A stretch of 44,990 nt of DNA from NCBI GenBank assembly GCA_944363795.1, contig CALVVG010000003.1:1-44990 (forward strand). Reading direction: 5' to 3'. A program made the position numbers and the translations under genes. Shown here piece by piece: positions 35,126 to 43,586 of this stretch (position 1 is its first letter; each line of letters begins with the position of its first letter). Source of the DNA: an uncultured Bacilli bacterium (GTDB taxonomy: Bacteria; Bacillota_I; Bacilli_A; RF39; UBA660). The notes below the pieces were generated by a model. That model made no database searches. It worked only from the letters and a program-made list of their open reading frames with translations, and was not told where the DNA came from.

Positions 35126-36318
35126 AAAAGTCAAAAATTATGTTTCTATTTATCACCGGCATTATATTTTTAGTAATATTTTTATTAAGTGTTTTTGAAT
35201 ATTTAAATTATGCAAAATTAACTAATAGTTTTGTGGTAAACATAGTTGAAAAAATAAATAATGATTATCCAAATATTGAAATATCAGAAATTGTAGATAT
35301 TATCAATTCTCCCAACTTGAAAAATAACAATTCTATTTTATATTCATATGGTTTTAGTGAAAATGACATTAATATAATTTCATCATTGCAAAGTAGTTTT
35401 TATAATAACTTAAAAATAAATTTTTTAGTATTTTTAATATTTTTATTAATAATAGTTATATATATTAGAATGTGTAAGTATAAAAATGCTAAAGAATTAA
35501 AATCCATTATTAATTATTTAAAAAAACTAAATAGTGGTAATTATGATTTACAAATAGATTTAAATAGTGAAGGATTATTGTCAATACTTAAAAACGAAAT
35601 ATATAAAACTACAATTATGTTAAGAGAAAAAGCCGAAAAAGAATTAAAAGATAAAATAAATTTAAAAGATTCGCTTACTAATATTTCGCATCAATTAAAA
35701 ACACCTTTAACTTCTATATCCTTATTAGTGGATAATTTAGATGATGAAAATATTGATTATAAATTACAAAAAGAGTTTTTAAATGATATTAAAATACAAA
35801 TAAAAAATATTAATTTTTTAATTATAATTTTACTAAAATTATCAAGGTTTGATGCTAATGTTGTAGTTTTTAAAAAGGAAATTATTAATGTAAAAAAGTT
35901 AATATTTGAAATATTAAAGTATATTGATGTAATAAGAGAAGTAAAAAATATTAATGTTCATGTAAGTGGTGCTAATGATATAACATTTATTGGGGATTAT
36001 AAGTGGGAATTTGAAGCTATTAGCAATATATTGAAAAATTCACTAGAATATACATCAGAAAATAAAAATATTTATATTAGTTTTAGTAAAAATAATCTTT
36101 ATACGGAAATTCTTATAAAAGATGAAGGTAAAGGAATGACTAATGAAGAAAAGAAAAAAATATTTGAACGATTTTATAAAGGACCTAATTCTACTACAAA
36201 TAACTTTGGCATTGGTATGTCTTTAGCTAAAGAAATTATAAATAAAGATAATGGAAAAATTAAAATAGAATCAGAAATAAATAAAGGAACAACTTTTAAA
36301 ATTCGTTATTATAAATAG
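35122..36318 (+). CDS. Sensor histidine kinase
   Basis: A 398-residue membrane kinase. Two helices (about 6-25 and 98-116) flank a roughly 70-residue outside loop. The phosphoacceptor is in ISHQLKTPLTS (H190), the N-box is NILKNSLEYT, the G1-box is DEGKGM and the G2-box is NNFGIGMSLAKEI. It pairs with the response regulator just upstream. The modest outside loop could sense a ligand or the neighbouring transporter. Signal unknown. Confidence 0.92.
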   Translation: MKKSKIMFLFITGIIFLVIFLLSVFEYLNYAKLTNSFVVNIVEKINNDYPNIEISEIVDIINSPNLKNNNSILYSYGFSENDINIISSLQSSFYNNLKINFLVFLIFLLIIVIYIRMCKYKNAKELKSIINYLKKLNSGNYDLQIDLNSEGLLSILKNEIYKTTIMLREKAEKELKDKINLKDSLTNISHQLKTPLTSISLLVDNLDDENIDYKLQKEFLNDIKIQIKNINFLIIILLKLSRFDANVVVFKKEIINVKKLIFEILKYIDVIREVKNINVHVSGANDITFIGDYKWEFEAISNILKNSLEYTSENKNIYISFSKNNLYTEILIKDEGKGMTNEEKKKIFERFYKGPNSTTNNFGIGMSLAKEIINKDNGKIKIESEINKGTTFKIRYYK

Positions 36319-36347
36319 TTTACTTATTTGTATTATTTCAGTATAAT
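36319..36347 (+). promoter_or_regulatory. Promoter of the 36366 gene
   Basis: TTTACT (36319-36324), a 17-base spacer and a perfect TATAAT (36342-36347). Confidence 0.65.
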
Positions 36348-36365
36348 AAGCATGGAGTGACTAGT

Positions 36366-37283
36366 TTGAAAAAAAATAGCAAATTATATGAAAATATTAA
36401 AATAAAAAAAACTTCTTTGTTCATTGGAATAATGCTGTTAAGTATTAGCATATTTGTGGGAATAGTTGTAGTTTTATTAAATAAAGATAGGAAACCCAAA
36501 ACATTAAATAATGCACATAATGTTGGAGTTTATGTTACTGCTGATATCAAACTAGAATCTTCATTTGCCAACTCTAATAATGAAAATGATTATGAACTAT
36601 TTTACTTAATAAATATTAATGATTTTTATTATATTATTAAATCTAATCACAAATTGGATAATTCTAATTTAACTGTTTCTGGTATTACTGAAGAGATACC
36701 AAATACTATCAAACAATATGCTATAAATTATTTAAATAATATAGGTTTGGATGTAAATAGTAATAACTTTGCTAATTATGTAAATAATTATTTAATAAAT
36801 ATTAATTATGATATAAATGATAAAAATAAAACTGTGTTTTTATTTATGAGTATAGGTATAGTAATAAGTTTAATATTAATAATGCATTATATTTATAAAT
36901 ATATTAAAAGAACTAAATTTTTAAAAAAATATAGGAATGTTTTCGAGGAAATAGAAAATGAAAAAAGTTATTATTTTTTAGTAGGTAAGACATATTTAAC
37001 TACTAATTACTTAATAAGTGTAAATAAAAATATTAAAATTTATAATTTAAAAGATATAATTTGGGTATATCCTTTTGAAAGAAGATATAAAGGTAAAATT
37101 GTTTTGAAAAGTATATTTATAATGGATAATTCTGGAAATACTAATAATATAGCAATAATAAAGGATATGAAACATATAGATGATTTAGAAAATTTTTATG
37201 ATAAATTAATAGATAAAATTCCTAATGCATTATTTGGTTATACTAATATTAATAAAGAAAAAAGTAAAACATTAATACATTAA
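36366..37283 (+). CDS. Membrane protein with a PH-like C-terminal domain
   Basis: A 305-residue protein with two membrane helices (about 14-35 and 161-179) around an outside loop. A cytoplasmic domain follows (SYYFLVGKTYLTTNYLISVNKNIKIYNLKDIIWVYPFE) that looks like the PH-like DUF6709 domain. A TTG start at 36366 is preferred because GGAG (36354-36357) lies 8 bases before it; the GTG at 36357 falls inside that site. It has its own promoter right after the histidine kinase and may belong functionally to the transporter/kinase module. Confidence 0.65.
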   Translation: MKKNSKLYENIKIKKTSLFIGIMLLSISIFVGIVVVLLNKDRKPKTLNNAHNVGVYVTADIKLESSFANSNNENDYELFYLININDFYYIIKSNHKLDNSNLTVSGITEEIPNTIKQYAINYLNNIGLDVNSNNFANYVNNYLININYDINDKNKTVFLFMSIGIVISLILIMHYIYKYIKRTKFLKKYRNVFEEIENEKSYYFLVGKTYLTTNYLISVNKNIKIYNLKDIIWVYPFERRYKGKIVLKSIFIMDNSGNTNNIAIIKDMKHIDDLENFYDKLIDKIPNALFGYTNINKEKSKTLIH

Positions 37284-37321
37284 TTAGTTTTAAATTTTAA
37301 CTAGATTGTGAGATGATAATA

Positions 37322-38032
37322 ATGATTGAATTAAAAAATGTATCTTTTACACGTGATAATAAAAAAATTATAGATAATATTAATTTACAATTGGATGACA
37401 AAAAGTTTTATTGCCTTACAGGACCTAATGGTAGTGGTAAATCAACATTAGCTAAATTGATTGTGGGAATTGAAAAACCTGATTCTGGAAATATTTATTT
37501 AAATGGTATTGATATTACAAATAAAACTATTGATGAAAGAGCTAATATGGGAATTGGTTTTGCTTTTCAACAACCGGTACGATTTAAAGGAATAACGGTT
37601 TTTGATTTATTAAAGTTTGCAGTTAATAAAAATATAAGTCGTCATGATGCTTGCAATTATTTATCTAAAGTTGGATTGTGTGCTTTAGAATATGTTGATC
37701 GTGAGGTAAATAATTCGTTATCTGGGGGAGAATTAAAGAGAATAGAAATTGCCACAGTTATAGCCCGTAATCCTAGTGTTGCAATATTTGATGAACCAGA
37801 AGCTGGAATTGATTTATGGAGTTTTCAAAATTTAAATAATGTATTTAAAAAATTAGATTCAATAAATAAAGGAGTTACTTTAGTTATTTCTCATCAAGAA
37901 AAAATATTAGAAATAGCTGATGAAATAATTCTTTTAGAAAAAGGGAAAGTTACAAAGATTGGAAAAAAAGATAGTATTTTAAATACGTTATTTCCTAATT
38001 CTAAATGTTGTCAAAAGGTGAAATATGAATAA
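37322..38032 (+). CDS. sufC: Fe-S cluster assembly ATPase SufC
   Basis: A 236-residue ABC-type ATPase. Walker A is GPNGSGKST (34-42), the signature is NSLSGGELKRIEIATVI, Walker B is VAIFDEPEAGID and the H-loop is VISHQEKI. GFAFQQPVRFKGITVFD is the SufC-specific Q-loop region. SufC with SufB forms the scaffold complex for building iron-sulfur clusters. The ATG at 37322 (MIELKNVSF) matches the family start better than the in-frame ATG at 37313. It overlaps the SufB-like gene by 8 bases; SufD, SufS and SufU are absent here. Confidence 0.88.
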   Translation: MIELKNVSFTRDNKKIIDNINLQLDDKKFYCLTGPNGSGKSTLAKLIVGIEKPDSGNIYLNGIDITNKTIDERANMGIGFAFQQPVRFKGITVFDLLKFAVNKNISRHDACNYLSKVGLCALEYVDREVNNSLSGGELKRIEIATVIARNPSVAIFDEPEAGIDLWSFQNLNNVFKKLDSINKGVTLVISHQEKILEIADEIILLEKGKVTKIGKKDSILNTLFPNSKCCQKVKYE

Positions 38033-38942
38033 AGTAGATGAATTATTATTAGAAGAAATTGTTGGTAAAGATTTAAAAAAAGCTGATGCTTTAAATATTC
38101 GTAAAAATGGAGAGAGTATTGAAAGAAAAGTTTCTCCTTTTATCAATATAGTACCCAAAAAAGATAAAAATGGAATTGATGTATTTGTTAAAGATGATGT
38201 TAAATTTGGTATTATTCATATTCCAGTTATAATTACTGAAAGTGGATTAACTGATATTGTTTATAATGATTTTTATATTGGTAAAAATTCTAACGTAATT
38301 ATTATGGCTGGATGTGGAATTCATAATGATTTACATAAGGATTCAGAACATGATGGAATACATCGTTTCTTTTTAAGTGAAAATTCTAAAGTTCAATATG
38401 TTGAAAAACATTATGGGGAAGGTTTAGGTAGTGGTAAAAGAATTTTAAATCCTACTACTGAAGTATATATGAAATCAGGATCTCTTATGAAAATGGATAC
38501 TTTACAAATTAAGGGTGTTGATGATACTATTAGAATAACTAAAGCAGAACTGGCAGAAAATACAACTTTAGTTGTTAATGAAAAGATATTAACTAATAAA
38601 GCTCAAAAAGCTTATACAAAATTTATTGTTGAATTAAATGGTGAAAATTCTAGTGTGAATTTAACTAGTAGATCAGTTGCAACGGAAGATTCCTATCAAG
38701 AATTTAAATCTGATATTATTGGAAATACTAAGTGTTATGCTCATGTAGAATGTGATGGTATTTTAAAGGATAAAGGATGTATTAAAGCTATTCCACAAAT
38801 ATATGCCAAAAATATCGATGCTAATTTAATTCATGAAGCTGCAATTGGAAAAATTGCTGGAGAGCAATTGCTTAAATTAATGTCTTTAGGATTAAGTGAA
38901 AAAAAAGCCGAAGAAGCTATTATTCAGGGCTTTTTAAAATAG
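38025..38942 (+). CDS. Short SufB-like Fe-S scaffold protein
   Basis: A 305-residue protein matching the C-terminal beta-helix core of SufB/SufD. The end [31 protein letters not shown] is the SufB hallmark. HVECDGIL contains the equivalent cysteine region used in cluster assembly. Standard SufB is about 465 residues, so the N-terminal part is missing or reduced. With SufC alone, this fits the two-gene SmsCB-type minimal system described for ancestral Suf pathways, rather than a full Suf operon. It overlaps sufC, showing translational coupling. Confidence 0.82.
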   Translation: MNKVDELLLEEIVGKDLKKADALNIRKNGESIERKVSPFINIVPKKDKNGIDVFVKDDVKFGIIHIPVIITESGLTDIVYNDFYIGKNSNVIIMAGCGIHNDLHKDSEHDGIHRFFLSENSKVQYVEKHYGEGLGSGKRILNPTTEVYMKSGSLMKMDTLQIKGVDDTIRITKAELAENTTLVVNEKILTNKAQKAYTKFIVELNGENSSVNLTSRSVATEDSYQEFKSDIIGNTKCYAHVECDGILKDKGCIKAIPQIYAKNIDANLIHEAAIGKIAGEQLLKLMSLGLSEKKAEEAIIQGFLK

Positions 38943-38949
38943 GGGATAT

Positions 38950-39633
38950 ATGCAAAAATTAATATTAATAAGACATGGAGAAAGTATTTGGAATTTAGAA
39001 AATAAGTTTACAGGTTGGACTGATGTTCCTCTTTCAGAAAATGGTATTCAAGAAGCTATTGAAGCTGGTAAAAAATTAAAAAAATTACATTTTACTTTTG
39101 ATATAGCTTTTACATCTTATTTAAAACGAGCTAAAGAAACTCTTAATCTGATTTTAAACGAATTGAATTTAGATATTCCTATATTTTATAGTTATAAATT
39201 AAACGAACGACATTATGGTGCCCTACAAGGATTAAATAAAGAAGAAACAAAAGTAAAGTATGGGGAAAAACAAGTTATACTTTGGCGAAGAAGTGCTAAC
39301 GTAAGACCTCCAGCATTAACTACAGATGATTTAAGATATCCAGGTAATGATCCTATGTATAAAAATATTCCCAAAGAATTTTTACCATTAACGGAAAATT
39401 TATTGGATACAGAAAAAAGAGTAGTTGATTATTATGAAAATGTAATTATACCAGAATTAAAAAAAGAAAAAAGAGTAATTATTGTAGCACATGGTAATAG
39501 CTTAAGGGGATTAATTAAATATCTTGATAAATTAAATGATAATGAAATTATGAACTTAGAAATACCAACTGGAATACCAATTTGTTACGAATTAGATAAT
39601 AATTTAAATCCTATTAAACATTATTATTTATAG
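38950..39633 (+). CDS. gpmA: 2,3-bisphosphoglycerate-dependent phosphoglycerate mutase
   Basis: A 227-residue cofactor-dependent mutase of glycolysis that interconverts 3- and 2-phosphoglycerate. [27 protein letters not shown] carries the phosphohistidine motif [15 protein letters not shown] has the conserved Glu/His region, and [12 protein letters not shown] the second catalytic His. Length is near normal (about 230-250). It follows the SufB-like gene by seven bases and is probably in the same transcript. Confidence 0.92.
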   Translation: MQKLILIRHGESIWNLENKFTGWTDVPLSENGIQEAIEAGKKLKKLHFTFDIAFTSYLKRAKETLNLILNELNLDIPIFYSYKLNERHYGALQGLNKEETKVKYGEKQVILWRRSANVRPPALTTDDLRYPGNDPMYKNIPKEFLPLTENLLDTEKRVVDYYENVIIPELKKEKRVIIVAHGNSLRGLIKYLDKLNDNEIMNLEIPTGIPICYELDNNLNPIKHYYL

Positions 39634-39648
39634 TCGTTAATAAACAAT

Positions 39649-39684
39649 CCTTATATTTTTAGCATAAGATAATATAAGGAGGAG
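39649..39684 (+). promoter_or_regulatory. 5' hairpin overlapping a ribosome binding site
   Basis: CCTTATATT (39649-39657) pairs with AATATAAGG (39671-39679). The second arm overlaps the start of the AAGGAGGAGG ribosome site of the gene at 39689. This could lower translation; the effect is not proven. Confidence 0.35.
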
Positions 39685-39688
39685 GCTT

Positions 39689-40177
39689 ATGAATTCCAAT
39701 TTTTATAATAATTATAATTCTTTTGATAATTATAAAGTTTTTAATTATCGAAGTGATAAAAAAATATTTAATAGTGAAGAACTAATTACATTAAATCAAG
39801 CAATTGATTTAATAAAAAAATCTATTACAGATGAAAAAGAAGATGAATTATTTTATGATTTATTAATTACTCAAGCACCATCAGAAAAAGAAAAAAATAT
39901 TATTAAAAGTATTAGAGATGATGAAAGAAAGCATAATATTATTTTAAGGGAATTGTTTTATGAAATTACTGGCCAAACATTATCACAAGATATAATGAAT
40001 GCAGAATTTAATTACAATAAAAATTATAAAGAAAATTTAGAAAAAGCTTTATTTGGGGAGATAGATGCAGTAGCAAAATATCGAAAAATAATGAGTGCAA
40101 TGCCAAATGGTGATAGTTATAATTTATTAATGGCTATATTGACTGATGAATTACGTCATGCTGATAAATATAAATAA
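39689..40177 (+). CDS. Ferritin-like diiron protein
   Basis: A 162-residue, mostly helical protein. Candidate metal ligands are in IRDDERKHNIILRELF (a D-D-E-R-K-H pair) and GEIDAVAKYRKIM, followed by TDELRHADKY. This E-x(n)-ExxH repeated pattern is that of rubrerythrin/ferritin-like bundles that handle peroxide or iron. The Asn/Tyr/Phe-rich first 30 residues are unusual. It ends abruptly after HADKYK; relatives usually continue. The next gene overlaps its last 32 bases in another frame. Confidence 0.75.
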   Translation: MNSNFYNNYNSFDNYKVFNYRSDKKIFNSEELITLNQAIDLIKKSITDEKEDELFYDLLITQAPSEKEKNIIKSIRDDERKHNIILRELFYEITGQTLSQDIMNAEFNYNKNYKENLEKALFGEIDAVAKYRKIMSAMPNGDSYNLLMAILTDELRHADKYK

Positions 40178-41129
40178 AAAAATAGAGCTTGATAACGAGA
40201 TAATAGAAATAATTTATATGGGAATATCTCAAAATGATAATATCAATTTTAAAAAAATAGAAAAATTAATAGATGGTTTTATAGATAAAATAAAAACTAA
40301 TGATATGATAAATAATATAGCAATTTTAAGAACAATTTTAAGAGAATATCAAGAAAAAACACTAGTTATTTTTTATCAAAATGATACTACATCTGAATTA
40401 GTAAAATATGATAACTTAAACTTATTACTATATGAAAGAAATCAAAAAAATAAATATTTTGATAAATATAAAATTAAATATGCACCAATATATGGTATTA
40501 AATTAAATTATAATAATCAGGATAAGGATATTAGTGATTATTTACGAATAGAACTTGTATCTAAGGAAATATCTGAATTGATTAAAAAAATTTTTTATTT
40601 ACAAAATATTCATACATTGGATTTAACATATAATGATAAATTATTAATAGAAGTTTATAAATTGTTTTATGAAGAAAATCCAGATTTTGCGAGTCATGAT
40701 ATAAATATAAAAATACAAACAATGATATCTATTTTAGGCGAATTCGGAATTACTTTGCCAGAAAATTATTCTTTTAATTTATTTAAAAACAATCTAATGC
40801 CATTATCAATTAATTTGGAACAACAAGTTAATAAATTATATCCATTCGGAGAAATAGTAAATGCAGAATATGAAAAATATTTAGATGCTGAATCGAAAAG
40901 GATAATACAAATTGTAGGCAAATATATTAGAAATAATGTTTATTATGAAAAAAATCCATTAAAACTATTGATAAATTTAAGTAAAGTAATATATGCAGAA
41001 AAATATTGTTTTTCAAATTTTGATTTTAATACAATATCAAGATTTACAAATGTTTCAATAAATGAAATAGAGTCAAATTTGAAATTAGTAAAAAATATAG
41101 AAAGGCAGATTCTTTATTCAAGCAATTAA
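40146..41129 (+). CDS. Hypothetical protein
   Basis: A protein of about 310-327 residues with no signal peptide, membrane helix or recognised motif. It is rich in Ile, Asn, Lys and Tyr. Possible ATG starts are at 40146 and 40158, both inside the end of the ferritin-like gene and without a ribosome site, so translation probably depends on coupling. The C-terminal half contains helical stretches (IVGKYIRNNVYYEKNPLKLLINLSKVIYAEKYC). Function unknown. Confidence 0.55.
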   Translation: MNYVMLININKKIELDNEIIEIIYMGISQNDNINFKKIEKLIDGFIDKIKTNDMINNIAILRTILREYQEKTLVIFYQNDTTSELVKYDNLNLLLYERNQKNKYFDKYKIKYAPIYGIKLNYNNQDKDISDYLRIELVSKEISELIKKIFYLQNIHTLDLTYNDKLLIEVYKLFYEENPDFASHDINIKIQTMISILGEFGITLPENYSFNLFKNNLMPLSINLEQQVNKLYPFGEIVNAEYEKYLDAESKRIIQIVGKYIRNNVYYEKNPLKLLINLSKVIYAEKYCFSNFDFNTISRFTNVSINEIESNLKLVKNIERQILYSSN

Positions 41130-41145
41130 ACATAAGGAGATTTAA

Positions 41146-41915
41146 ATGAAAGTATTGTTATTTACACATAAAAGCGATATTGATGGTATGGGAAGTGTTA
41201 TTTTAGCAAAATTAGCTTTTAAAGAAGTTAATTATATATAATGTGAAATGTCTAATTTGAAAAGTCAGATTTTAAAAGCTTATGAAAATGGTAGTATTTA
41301 TAATTATGATTTAATATTTGTTACAGATTTATTTTTAGATGATTCTATTTTAAATAAGATAACTAATAATTTACAATTATTTAATAAATTTTTTATTTTT
41401 GATCATCATGAATCAGCACAAAATTAGGATACTTCCAAATATCCTTTTATTACTTTAAAAATTGCAAATAAAAAAGGATTATGTTGTGGGACTAGCCTTT
41501 TTTATGAGTATTTAATTATTAAAAAGTATTTAGATAGTAAAAATGGAGCTATTAAACAATTTGTTGAACTAACCAGAAAATAAGAATAAAACAAAGTAAA
41601 AGATAAAAATTTAAATTATGCACAAAACATATATTATTGTAATTTTATGAATTTGGAAGTTGGTGTTGTATTTATCGATTATGAATATCGCAATGATTTA
41701 ACACAATTTTTAAGGGAAAATCATTATAATATGGATTTTATTATGTTAATAGCTATAGATAATGGAACAATTTCTTTAGTATTAAAAAAAATATTAATGT
41801 AAGATTAGTGGCTGAAGCAATGGGTGGTGGAGGACATGACGAGGCTGCTAGTAGTATTATAATTAAGCAACATATAAAAAAGATAATTGATATTATTATA
41901 AAAAAGTTTAATTAA
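41146..41915 (+). pseudogene. Decayed DHH-family phosphoesterase
   Basis: The frame from the ATG at 41146 (after AAGGAGA) reads MKVLLFTHKSDIDGMGSVILAKLAF, the DHH-domain start. Further on it has DLFLDDS and FDHHES. In-frame stops are TAA at 41239, TAG at 41425, TAA at 41581 and TAA at 41587. A frameshift near 41790-41800 follows. The last segment carries LVAEAMGGGGHDEAAS, the GGGGH signature of the DHHA1 domain. The intact gene would be an NrnA/oligo-RNA- or nucleotide-degrading enzyme. Mixed stop codons rule out simple recoding. Confidence 0.85.
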
Positions 41916-42096
41916 TTTATCGTTTGTTGAAACTTGGTAATATCTAAAATATTAAATAGTGTTGTACTTATATTTATACTTATGTTAATTGCAATAGTTG
42001 CTATATGAAAAAAATAAGCGGTAGTTAAAATGGTTTATTACTAATTTCGTTTACTTAGTATTAAAGTATAGTAAGATTAATAGGATGTGTAATTAG
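41916..42096. other. Featureless decayed spacer
   Basis: No intact gene. On the plus strand, around 41940-42008, a hydrophobic stretch (KILNSVVLIFILMLIAIVAI) is read and then stopped by TGA and TAA. It resembles the remnant of a membrane segment and lacks a ribosome site. Together with the pseudogene before it, the region looks like degrading DNA. Confidence 0.35.
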
Positions 42097-42240
42097 TTAT
42101 TCGGTTGGCTCTATACTCTGTAAAATAGTATGTAGAAGAACTTTAAGTTTTCTTTTTTTAGTTTTATAAGTGTAATTTTTAATAAGTTCTATTATTTTTG
42201 AATTGGGTTTAAATTCTTCTATAACTTTAAATTCAAGCAT
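42097..42240 (-). CDS. Small 47-residue protein with a strong ribosome site
   Basis: On the minus strand an ATG at 42240 is preceded by AAAGGAGGT (42248-42256) at 7-base spacing, one of the best ribosome sites in the window. It encodes a 47-residue, Lys-rich, helical peptide (MLEFKVIEEFKPNSKIIELI...). It sits about 50 bases downstream of a leader with a terminator hairpin (42291-42431), suggesting regulated expression. No family is recognised. It may be the truncated remnant of a longer gene or a genuine small protein. Confidence 0.5.
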   Translation of the reverse strand: MLEFKVIEEFKPNSKIIELIKNYTYKTKKRKLKVLLHTILQSIEPTE

Positions 42241-42290
42241 AAAAATGACCTCCTTTCTAGGAAGATAACATTAAAGTTTAATATTTATAT

Positions 42291-42400
42291 AAAATAAAAA
42301 CTTACAAACTTTTTATAGTTCGTAAGTTGTATTCAAATGGAGCGATAACTTTACTTGTATTCGAAATTTTATACTCTCAAGATTGATTAAATCAACTAAA
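42291..42400 (-). promoter_or_regulatory. Leader RNA-like element 1 (attenuator candidate)
   Basis: On the minus strand, transcription would start near 42397 and pass hairpin TTGAT-TTA-ATCAA, then GTTATCGCTCCAT (42337-42349). It then meets a terminator: AACTTACGAAC pairing GTTTGTAAGTT (42299-42328), followed by a T-rich tract. GTAAAGTT (42347-42354) could pair with AACTTAC of the terminator stem, giving a competing antiterminator. A second copy with the 13-nt block (one mismatch) lies at 44705-44831. Confidence 0.5.
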
Positions 42401-42403
42401 TAA

Positions 42404-42431
42404 ATTATATCAGTTTTTAAGATTATTTCAA
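42404..42431 (-). promoter_or_regulatory. Minus-strand promoter of leader element 1
   Basis: Read on the minus strand: TTGAAA (42431-42426), 16 bases, then TGA-TATAAT (TATAAT 42409-42404), an extended -10 promoter. Confidence 0.65.
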
Positions 42432-42462
42432 GTGGATTATAGAAAAAAGAACTTAAATATTG

Positions 42463-42468
42463 TATAAT
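42463..42468 (+). promoter_or_regulatory. -10 box upstream of the retron ATPase gene
   Basis: TATAAT (42463-42468) lies 44 bases before the ATG at 42512. The in-frame TTG at 42470 would be too close to the transcription start to be used. No good -35 box was found. Confidence 0.45.
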
Positions 42469-42511
42469 ATTGATTAATAATTTATCTTTACAAGAAGCAG
42501 GAGGTAAAAAA

Positions 42512-43378
42512 ATGGTTTATTTAAAAAAATTTACTTTATTAGATGAACTTCAAGAACACGATATAGTTTGTTATGAAGAAATAAGAAGAATATTTAATAA
42601 TTATTATCCTTTACATTTATTTTCAACTAAATCTTTTAAAAATATAGATTTTGATAAAATTACAATTTTTTATGGTGGTAATGGTTCAGGAAAAACAACA
42701 TTAATAAATATTATTTCAGAAAAATTAAATGCTTCAAGAAAGTCATCAATTGATAAAGGTTCATATTTTGATTTATATGTTAAGCATTGTGATTATGAAA
42801 TGTCGTTTGATGAACCAACTGAAATAAAATTAATAACAAGTGATGACGTTTTTGATTATCTTTTAGATGTACGTTCAATCAATGCTAATGTTAATAGACA
42901 AAAAGAAAAATTAAGTAAAGAGTACTTAGATTATAAATTTAATAAAGATGGAAATTCATTTGACAATTATGATGAGTTAAAAACAAGTTATGAAGCAAAA
43001 AGAAAATCAATGTCTAAGTTTGTTAGAGAACGATTAGGAAATAATAATATTATAGAATGGTCAAACGGTGAATCAGCTCTTATGTTTTGGGAAAGGGAAA
43101 TAGAAGAAGATAGCATTTATATTTTAGATGAACCAGAAAACAGTTTATCTGCAGAAAACCAATTAAAATTAAAGAAATTTATAGAAGATTCCGTTAGATT
43201 TTATAATTGTCAATTTATAATTTCTACACATTCGCCATTTTTATTAAAACTTATGGATGCTAAAATTTATGATTTAGATCAAATTCCTGTGACTACTAAA
43301 GATTGGACAGAATTATCTAACGTTTTAGTATATTATAATTTTTTTAAAGAATACGAAGATGAATTTAATAAAAAATAG
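42512..43378 (+). CDS. AAA/ABC-type ATPase, probable retron effector
   Basis: A 288-residue RecF/SMC-like ATPase. Walker A is GGNGSGKTT (55-63), an ABC-like signature is WSNGESALMF (183-192), Walker B/D-loop is IYILDEPENSLS (202-213) and the H-loop is STHSPF (238-243). The start MVYLKKFTLLDE is typical of small ATPases found beside retron and other defence genes. The ATG at 42512 is chosen because AGGAGGT lies 6 bases ahead. It precedes the ncRNA and reverse transcriptase, so it is the likely toxic or sensing partner. No HNH or TOPRIM partner is visible. Confidence 0.85.
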   Translation: MVYLKKFTLLDELQEHDIVCYEEIRRIFNNYYPLHLFSTKSFKNIDFDKITIFYGGNGSGKTTLINIISEKLNASRKSSIDKGSYFDLYVKHCDYEMSFDEPTEIKLITSDDVFDYLLDVRSINANVNRQKEKLSKEYLDYKFNKDGNSFDNYDELKTSYEAKRKSMSKFVRERLGNNNIIEWSNGESALMFWEREIEEDSIYILDEPENSLSAENQLKLKKFIEDSVRFYNCQFIISTHSPFLLKLMDAKIYDLDQIPVTTKDWTELSNVLVYYNFFKEYEDEFNKK

Positions 43379-43388
43379 GATAGTGTAA

Positions 43389-43394
43389 TATAAT
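43389..43394 (+). promoter_or_regulatory. -10 box for the retron ncRNA
   Basis: TATAAT (43389-43394) just after the ATPase stop places a transcription start at about 43400-43401, exactly where the a1 repeat begins. No clear -35 box is present. Confidence 0.45.
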
Positions 43395-43399
43395 AATTT

Positions 43400-43567
43400 T
43401 GCAGTAGTGATTGGAATTATTTCCTACTTTAACGAGTCGTTAAGGGACTAAATTAATTATGACGATTAAATAGTAATACTCCAAAGGACTAACCTACACG
43501 TTGTGTAGCCGCTTCGTTGCACTTCGCTTTAAGTCCATTTCCATATTACAATATCGTTAGTACTGCA
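43400..43567 (+). ncRNA. Retron msr-msd RNA (predicted)
   Basis: A 168-nt non-coding interval between the ATPase and the reverse transcriptase with nested retron-type structure. The outer a1/a2 repeat is TGCAGTA (43400-43406) with TACTGCA (43561-43567). An msr-like hairpin is CTTTAACG-AGT-CGTTAAGG (43427-43445). An msd-like stem has GTAATA/TATTAC (43473-43478, 43544-43549), GGACT/AGTCC (43486-43490, 43532-43536) and an inner hairpin CTACAC-GTT-GTGTAG (43494-43508). The priming guanosine might be G43407, just after a1; this is a guess. The RNA would be reverse-transcribed into msDNA by the adjacent RT. Confidence 0.7.
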
Positions 43568-43586
43568 TATACGGGAGGTAGTAAAA

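Noticed and set aside
41146..41915. Stop-codon recoding in the DHH gene
   Set aside because: Both TAA and TAG interrupt it and a frameshift follows, while neighbouring genes end normally with TAA, TAG and TGA.
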